The position numbers and the translations under genes were made by a program. The notes below the pieces were generated by a model. It did not search any database. It was not told the DNA's origin and saw nothing but the letters and a program-made list of their open reading frames with translations. A stretch of 7,112 nt of DNA from Saprospiraceae bacterium (lineage in GTDB: Bacteria > Bacteroidota > Bacteroidia > Chitinophagales > Saprospiraceae). The stretch is taken from assembly GCA_007125435.1 (NCBI GenBank), contig SLDF01000384.1:1-7112 (forward strand), in the 5' to 3' direction. Below, one piece after another: positions 1 to 5,100 of this stretch (the first letter of the stretch is position 1; each line of letters starts with the position of its first letter).

Positions 1-350
1 AAGTCCAGGCTAAATGCCGTTTGACCATGCTTTTTCAGAGCGTGCACCAGATCCTTATTGCTGAGCGGATTCATGGCACCGATCAATACCTTATCTACCG
101 GCAGTTGTACTATATCGGCGGTTGCAAAACCATTGACACTGACAAGGATATCGGACTTGTCAATGACAGCAGAGCGGGACATGACTTCAGCCCCTGCTGA
201 TCGATACATATCATCAGTCACCAGGCTGCTGTCACCTGCACCGGTCTCCACACATACGCCCTTACACATCTGCGAGATGGCACCACACATATCCGGCAAA
301 AATGCCACCCTCGATTCCGGTTGATCGTCTTTTAAAAGCCCAATTATCAT
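1..350 (-). CDS. pntA: NAD(P) transhydrogenase subunit alpha, N-terminal part (3' end cut by the window edge)
   Basis: The visible part encodes 116 complete codons beginning MIIGLLKDDQPESRVAFLPD. Proton-translocating transhydrogenase moves hydride between NADH and NADP+ and couples this to proton flow across the inner membrane; the alpha subunit carries the NAD(H)-binding domain I. Family signs are the N-terminal basic/ESRVA segment (residues 4-16), VETGAG at 34-39, the SAGAEV segment at 51-56, and the NPLSNKDLVHAL...TAFSLD stretch near 94-116, which fits PntA better than the related alanine dehydrogenase. The rest, including the Rossmann glycine motif, lies beyond position 1, so I cannot tell whether this is the full-length form or the split PntAA form common in Bacteroidota. 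The ATG at 350 fits the family N-terminus exactly. Upstream is AAAGAAA with no clear Shine-Dalgarno, which is normal in this phylum. It is separated by 805 bp of repeats from porP and is probably a separate transcription unit. Confidence 0.88.
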   Translation of the reverse strand, partial: MIIGLLKDDQPESRVAFLPDMCGAISQMCKGVCVETGAGDSSLVTDDMYRSAGAEVMSRSAVIDKSDILVSVNGFATADIVQLPVDKVLIGAMNPLSNKDLVHALKKHGQTAFSLD

Positions 351-473
351 ACGTCAATTTCTTTATGAAGGCTGAATATATCATTAAAAACAAAAGTTCG
401 CAAGTTTTAAATAATGTTATATTTGTTTTTCGCCAATATCTATTTGGCAGGGCAGGTTTTTTGTTGGGTATGG

Positions 474-634
474 GCGTGCCCCCTTGCTGTCGCGCGGGGT
501 CGGGCTATCCGCTTGTATTCACAGGTCTACCATAGAGTGTCGCTGCTGGTGTGAGCGGCTTCTTACCAGTCGCCATCACATCAGCGCTCCACTAACTATG
601 CTAGACCTGTTCATATCGCTTCTATCCCTCACGC
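474..634. repeat. Foldable intergenic element with closing stem and two inner hairpins
   Basis: The ends GCGTG (474-478) and CACGC (630-634) are complementary and can close a three-way structure. Inside, CCCC (480-483) pairs with GGGG (496-499) around a short loop, giving hairpin 1. A much longer hairpin 2 occupies 521-610. The single-stranded joins carry TCGGGCTATCCGC (500-512) and ATCGCTTCTATCCCT (615-629). From memory, I recognise the combination of a GGGCGT-type start, a GGTCGGGCT-ATCCGC join, a variable stem and a TCTATCCCT-CACGC end as a recurrent intergenic sequence in Bacteroidota genomes; I know of no assigned function. The coding strand is unclear: read on the minus strand, in line with the neighbouring genes, it starts GCGTGAGGGATAGAAGCG. 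It could be a structured RNA, a REP-like or MITE-like mobile repeat, or a transcription boundary. Confidence 0.6.
521..610. repeat. 15-bp imperfect inverted repeat forming a long hairpin
   Basis: ACAGGTCTACCATAG (521-535) and CTATGCTAGACCTGT (596-610) are complementary at 14 of 15 positions. The stem can be carried further inward: AGTG (536-539) with CACT (590-593), and CGCTG (541-545) with CAGCG (582-586), with small bulges. The apex holds a smaller inverted repeat, CTGGT (546-550) with ACCAG (565-569). The whole forms the second arm of the element at 474-634. Confidence 0.75.
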
Positions 635-643
635 GGGAGAGAG

Positions 644-664
644 CTTCAAGCTTCAAGATTCAAG
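644..664. repeat. Heptanucleotide tract (CTTCAAG)3
   Basis: Three contiguous 7-nt units: CTTCAAG, CTTCAAG, ATTCAAG. They begin ten bases after the end of the foldable element. Confidence 0.85.
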
Positions 665-684
665 CTACTAGTTGTATATAATTT

Positions 685-733
685 GTTTACGTCTGAGTTC
701 AGCATTCGCCTCATTCCAGCTATATATGCAAAC
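685..733. repeat. 49-bp degenerate repeat, copy A
   Basis: This copy starts GTTTACGTCTGAGTTCAGCA and ends TATGCAAAC. It matches copy B at 913-961 at 41 of 49 positions without gaps. Its ends can form GCAT...ATGC (702-705 with 726-729), and the pairing inside is weaker than in copy B. Confidence 0.8.
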
Positions 734-743
734 TATCACAAAT

Positions 744-771
744 ACATTCTACATTCCACGTTGTACCTTTT
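744..771. repeat. Heptanucleotide tract, ACATTCT type
   Basis: Four 7-nt units in phase: ACATTCT, ACATTCC, ACGTTGT, ACCTTTT. The last two are degenerate but keep the AC start. Confidence 0.65.
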
Positions 772-798
772 ACTAAAAGAACCATTGGATCATGATAC

Positions 799-833
799 TT
801 TTATCTTTTTCCTTTTATCTTTTATCTTGATTC
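799..833. repeat. Heptanucleotide tract, TTTTATC type
   Basis: Five 7-nt units in phase: TTTTATC, TTTTTCC, TTTTATC, TTTTATC, TTGATTC. Three are identical. Confidence 0.8.
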
Positions 834-836
834 CTG

Positions 837-864
837 GTTGTCCGTTGTCCGTTGTCGGTTGATT
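837..864. repeat. Heptanucleotide tract, GTTGTCC type
   Basis: Four 7-nt units in phase: GTTGTCC, GTTGTCC, GTTGTCG, GTTGATT. It follows the TTTTATC tract almost at once. Confidence 0.8.
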
Positions 865-878
865 ACGCTTCGCTGTTT

Positions 879-915
879 AATGTCAAGCATTCGGCTGACG
901 CCTTTGCTTGACGTT
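879..915. repeat. 11-bp stem-loop with 15-nt loop (hairpin 1)
   Basis: AATGTCAAGCA (879-889) pairs with TGCTTGACGTT (905-915) over 11 positions, with one G-T wobble. The loop TTCGGCTGACGCCTT can itself pair as GGC-TGAC-GCC. No T-run follows on either strand, so it does not read as a standard intrinsic terminator. Confidence 0.75.
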
Positions 916-961
916 TACGCCTGCGTTCGGCATTCGCCTCACTTCGGCTGTTTATGCAAAC
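913..961. repeat. 49-bp degenerate repeat, copy B
   Basis: Copy B of the repeat at 685-733, identical at 41 of 49 positions. It can fold as GCAT (930-933) with ATGC (954-957), with inner GCC and GGC. Its last bases overlap the left arm of the hairpin at 956-984, so the two folds exclude one another. Confidence 0.8.
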
Positions 962-984
962 GATCGGCTATCGCCTCCGTTTGC
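956..984. repeat. 7-bp perfect stem-loop with 15-nt loop (hairpin 2)
   Basis: GCAAACG (956-962) pairs with CGTTTGC (978-984) perfectly. The loop ATCGGCTATCGCCTC has the same length and the same GGC-N4-GCC core as the loop of the hairpin at 879-915, although the stems have unrelated sequences. Confidence 0.75.
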
Positions 985-995
985 TGTTTACGCTA

Positions 996-1028
996 CAAGC
1001 ACTCCGTGCTATCCGCTGTTCATGCTTG
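996..1028. repeat. Nested inverted repeats (hairpin 3)
   Basis: AGCAC (998-1002) and GTGCT (1006-1010) form a tight stem with a 3-nt loop. Alternatively CAAGCA (996-1001) pairs with TGCTTG (1023-1028), the same arm sequence as in hairpin 1. The motif GCTGTTYAYGC (GCTGTTTAATG at the first site) recurs through this chain at 872, 947, 983 and 1015. Confidence 0.6.
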
Positions 1029-1155
1029 AAGATGAATGGAAGCTTTTAAGTTTTATTGGGATAGCGATCGATGCCTAGTTAGAGATGGCTCAGCCTTGAC
1101 TATTTCTGAATCAGAAGGCTACACTTCATTATGTATTTCCAATGCATAAACAAGG

Positions 1156-2148
1156 TTAAAAGTACCTGGGGTTGATGATTTGCTGTGGACGATCATCCTC
1201 TCTAATAAATGAATACCTGACAACCGCCTCGATACTACCGGAGCTGTGATTGCGCAAAGGTGACAATAGAATATCATATGTAAAAGCCATAAACAACTGT
1301 CTCGTCAGCTGAAAACCAAATAATACATCAATGGACTCTCCCAGGCTTGCGGACAATCCTCCACTCCTATAACCTAGACCCACTGTGTACCGTTCTAAAA
1401 CAGTAAAGCCATTATAAACCTCTACACCCAGTGGCGCATTATTTACATATTTCAATAGACCCTGTGGTGTCCACTCCCATATGCTATTCAATCTGACATT
1501 AAACCCAGTCATAAAAAACGCATGACGGCTCTCAAGCGACAATGGAATCTCGCGATCTAAAAAATCAATTTCACTAGCCAGCAGGCGAGGTACAGATAGG
1601 CCTGCATAAAACTTCGGCGTCGAAAAATATAGACCAAATCCAAAGTTAGCCGCCAGATCAGAAACTTGCTCTTGAGGTATAGACGGGTCTATCGATAAGT
1701 CCTGTGAACCTCGCAATCTGTCATCAGCAAAATTTGCACCATAATACCGGAGCGAGGCTTGCAGACCGGCACTTAAAGTAGAGTTTTCACCTACTTTTAG
1801 CTTGTATGCATAGATCCCGTCCATTGTCCAATTGTCATAGATACCAATGGTTCTTCTGAATACATTGAGGCCCAACCCCACCTTGTCTTCACGGAGAGAG
1901 CCATCTACTGACACACCCATATTGACCGGTGCTCCTTCAAATCCCATCCATTGATTTCTATACGAAGCTGTTGCTGTCAGCTCATCTGTACTGCCGGCAT
2001 AGGCCGGATTGAATACAAGCTTATTGTACATAAACTGTGAATACTGCTGTTCGTGCTGACCAAAGGCCAACTGCACTGACATCGTCAGTATCATGATGAT
2101 CAGTATTGTGCTATTTTTTACCTTCATGGCATTTGTATTGCTATTCAT
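1156..2148 (-). CDS. PorP/SprF family type IX secretion system outer-membrane protein
   Basis: A complete 330-residue protein. Residues 8-30 form a Sec signal peptide (MKVKNS, then a hydrophobic run ending LAFG), with likely cleavage before Gln31. The mature N-terminus carries the family signature YSQFMYNKLVFNPAYAGS (36-53). The remainder alternates in short amphipathic strands rich in Tyr, Gly and Phe, as expected of an outer-membrane barrel, and the C-terminus ends in the aromatic NPRYF. About 300-330 residues is the usual family length. In Flavobacterium johnsoniae the relative SprF is needed for secretion of the adhesin SprB, and such genes usually sit directly after a cargo with a type B C-terminal domain. 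Here the gene starts 11 bases after the stop of just such a cargo, so the two are probably co-transcribed and work together. The start is either the ATG at 2148 or the ATG at 2127 (Met8); neither has a Shine-Dalgarno, and Met8 gives the more typical signal peptide. No clear terminator follows the stop. Confidence 0.92.
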   Translation of the reverse strand: MNSNTNAMKVKNSTILIIMILTMSVQLAFGQHEQQYSQFMYNKLVFNPAYAGSTDELTATASYRNQWMGFEGAPVNMGVSVDGSLREDKVGLGLNVFRRTIGIYDNWTMDGIYAYKLKVGENSTLSAGLQASLRYYGANFADDRLRGSQDLSIDPSIPQEQVSDLAANFGFGLYFSTPKFYAGLSVPRLLASEIDFLDREIPLSLESRHAFFMTGFNVRLNSIWEWTPQGLLKYVNNAPLGVEVYNGFTVLERYTVGLGYRSGGLSASLGESIDVLFGFQLTRQLFMAFTYDILLSPLRNHSSGSIEAVVRYSFIREDDRPQQIINPRYF

Positions 2149-2159
2149 TTATGCACTCA

Positions 2160-5100
2160 CTATCGTTTTACGATCAAAAACCCTTTCTCCGGCGGTCTAT
2201 CAGGACCAAACTCTACAACATAAAAATACGTACCTACGGGCACGGGCTGACCTCTATATAAACCTTCCCAGCTATTGGAATAGGGACTTTCTTCAAATAT
2301 AGCTGCACCCCACTCGTTGTAAATGGTTACTTTATTATTGGGATATAGATTTGAGGACAAGCAGGGGATGAAAAAGACGTCATTGATGCCATCGTCATTG
2401 GGTGTGATGATATTAGGTATATCACAGATGGACTCATCGCCGATCTGCACGACCACAAGCGCTTCATCACAAAGTCCGGGACAGCCAATCGCACATATTT
2501 GATACACAAAAGAATCTTGTCCGACATAATTCGGATCTGCAACAAAGTCAAACGACTCACCATCCACGCCTACCAGTCGACCATGCATAGGGTCTGAGAC
2601 GATATCTATGGTATAGGCAAAGGGCAGTAGGTCATTTTGTAAGATATTGATTCTCACCTGCCCTGCAAAAGGCACCACTGCAAAGTCATCATTCGCCTCC
2701 GGTAATTCCTGATATAAAATCAACAATGTATCACTGTCATATGCGATACAAGATCTGTAATTGAGAGACCAGATCACACGGTTTTCTCCGGGGCGGAGAC
2801 CAAAAACTGAAGTCATCGGATCATTTTCAAATTCAATATTCAGGAAATTATCAATAGCTGTCCATTGACCGCTTCCTTGAGTAGGTTCTTCTGCCATGAC
2901 CAGCACTTCGTCCTGATTGCAAGCCACTACCTCACCACTGGTCTGTGCCACCAACTCCGGTAGTTTGTCAATTCTCACCTCTAAGGGAATCGAACGATCT
3001 GATGTACATCCATCGAGACTTACAATGACATAAAAACTATTAAGACCATCCTCTAAGCGATCCAGATCATTGATATTAAAACACCTGGATGTAGATGGTC
3101 CGCCAATTTGCTCATCACTCACAGCCTCAAACCAGGAATATCTTGAACCCGTCAAGACATCCTCCTCTGCCACGCAAATATCCAGACTAAAGTCATCTTG
3201 AGAGGCACATAAGATATTGTCTTCTGTCTCCAGTCGCGGTACATCCGGCTTGGGGTTGACAGTTACAAAGAACGGAGCAGAAAATTCAGAAAAACATCCA
3301 TCTGTATCAATACGCAGACGGTAGTCGCCCTGATCTTCAAGCATTACAGGGAAAATGACCGGGTTTATTTCATCTGAAGAAAAGTCATTGGGTCCTGACC
3401 ATTCATATGTAGATCCTGGAGAAAAACTCGACGTTAAAAAGAGCGAATCTCCCTCACATACGAAAGACATACCTCCCGCAGTAGGGCGGTCAGGTTTTGG
3501 TCTCAAGTCTAGAACAAAGGGCTCTGACTGTGGAGATATACAGCCATCTAGCGTAACTTGTACCGAGTACTCCCCTTCATCTACCATCTCAGCCATTGGA
3601 ATTGTAAACTCCGGTGCATCGGTGATAATGCTTCCTGCCGGCGTAAACCATTCAAAGACCATATCCTCTATTGTGTTGGAGACAATAATGGTAAAGGTGC
3701 CACCTTCACAATAAAAGTCTTCTGCGATCAAGATGGGTTGACCCGGTATGTCTTTAACGAACAGTTCTATTTCGCGCACTTCTGAGGGACAGCCAAAGTC
3801 ATTGGTCACCATTAAAGTATAAATACCATTGTTGGCAGATGTTACATTTTGTATGCATGGCACTTGCTCAATGGATGAAAAGCCATTGCCCTCCCATTCA
3901 TAACTGTAAGAGCCATCATCAGAAGGGAACACCGTTGCTTGCAAACAGACTTCACCTGTGCCATCTACGCATTCTTCAGCATCTGTGCTTAGAGCGGTAA
4001 TAGACGGACGAATGTTTACGACTACCATAGTTTGAGATTCATAATTGCAGCCGCGCTCTGTTGTGGCAGATGCAGTATATATGCCGGGTAGAGGTAGTAT
4101 TCTTGGATTGAAGACCGGCTCAATATCCTGAACAGGACCAGACCAATCATAGGTAGCACCCGGGATTTCATTGACCAGTAGTGTTACCGAATCGCCTTCA
4201 CATACCGGACCAAAGTTAGACGCTGTAAAATCGTACAACTGTTCTATATCTACTATCAGTGGCTCTGACTGTGCTGACCGGCATCCTCCATCTAGTGCAA
4301 ATACAGTCCACCCTCCATTAAGGGACTCCTGTGCATTCGGTATGGTAAGTACGTTTACATCGGTAAATATCAAACTGCCATCGGGATGGGTCCATTGATA
4401 CTGATTGGCATTTGCGACATTGTTGACACTTAAGATTAATTGCTCTCCGGGACAGGATACATTATTACTGACAATCACAGGCATTGGTGGTCTTGGCCTC
4501 ACTTCTGCTTCTACTGTAGCTATGGTGGATGGACAACCAAACTGAAAAAGTTGTAGTGTATACAAACCGCTATTATTAAGTTCTGCTGAAGTGGATACCA
4601 AAGGGTTTCTCTCAGAAGATGAAAAGTTTGCCGGGCCGGTCCAATTGTAAGTAATGCCGCTTCCCGTGATTGGCGTACTGAGTTGAAGGACTTCTGCCTC
4701 ACAAATCTCAATAAAATCCGGATCTACAACGGCTTCTATCTGAGTCAATACCGTTACCTGTCTGACTACAGAAGGCGGCGATAAGCAAAAAGGCGTCTCT
4801 ACTTGCACGTAAAAATCGTAAACTCCCGCCTCAAAATCCAGAGATAATCCTGGGGATGGCGTCGATGCGATTAATTCTCCCGTATTTGGTATACCTAAAT
4901 ACCAATTGTAAGTCACATTCCCGCTAAACGCTTGTGTTTCTAATTGGATCATATCGCCCATACATACGGGGTTGGACGCAACTTGTATATCCGGCACACC
5001 TAGCACTTCGGGCACTACGACAGTAACTGAGCCTTGAGCCGAACATCCTCCAAAACCTTGAACCTCTAATTGATATGTTCCGGAAAAAGCAGACGTGATA

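Larger units (their letters stand above)
351..1155. other. Gene-free, repeat-rich intergenic region
   Basis: This 805-bp stretch separates the porP-like gene from pntA. No reading frame in it has a family-like protein: the short open frames present translate into low-complexity Ser/Cys/Arg-rich peptides that run through the repeats. From left to right it holds an A/T-rich leader of pntA (351-456), a foldable element (474-634), a CTTCAAG heptad tract (644-664), one copy of a 49-bp repeat (685-733), three more heptad tracts (744-864), a chain of hairpins with the second repeat copy (872-1028), and a plain stretch (1030-1155) with one weak inverted repeat at 1092-1120. The listed entries describe each part. 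Confidence 0.8.

Noticed and set aside
58..324. Plus-strand open frame at the left end
   Set aside because: It is antisense to the recognisable pntA N-terminus on the minus strand.
391..398. AACTTTTG on the minus strand as a Bacteroidota -7 element (TAnnTTTG) for pntA
   Set aside because: It is one base off the consensus and sits about 40 bases before the start codon, which is plausible, but no matching -33 element is clear and the region is A/T-rich, so chance is likely.
432..462. GCCAA/TTGGC hairpin followed by six T on the plus strand as a terminator
   Set aside because: The T-run begins eight bases after the stem and no plus-strand gene precedes it.
484..681. Short plus-strand open frame in the intergenic region
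   Set aside because: It runs through the foldable element and a heptad tract, has no family-like sequence and no start signal.
838..1029. Short plus-strand open frame, Cys/Arg-rich
   Set aside because: It is a translation of the heptad tract and hairpin chain and does not look like a protein.
1092..1120. Inverted repeat AGCCTT/AAGGCT as a terminator for the porP-like gene
   Set aside because: The loop is 17 nt and no T-run follows on the minus strand, so it does not meet the form of an intrinsic terminator.
3355..3714. 119-residue plus-strand open frame within the adhesin gene
   Set aside because: It is antisense to the Ig-like array and has no recognisable protein features.
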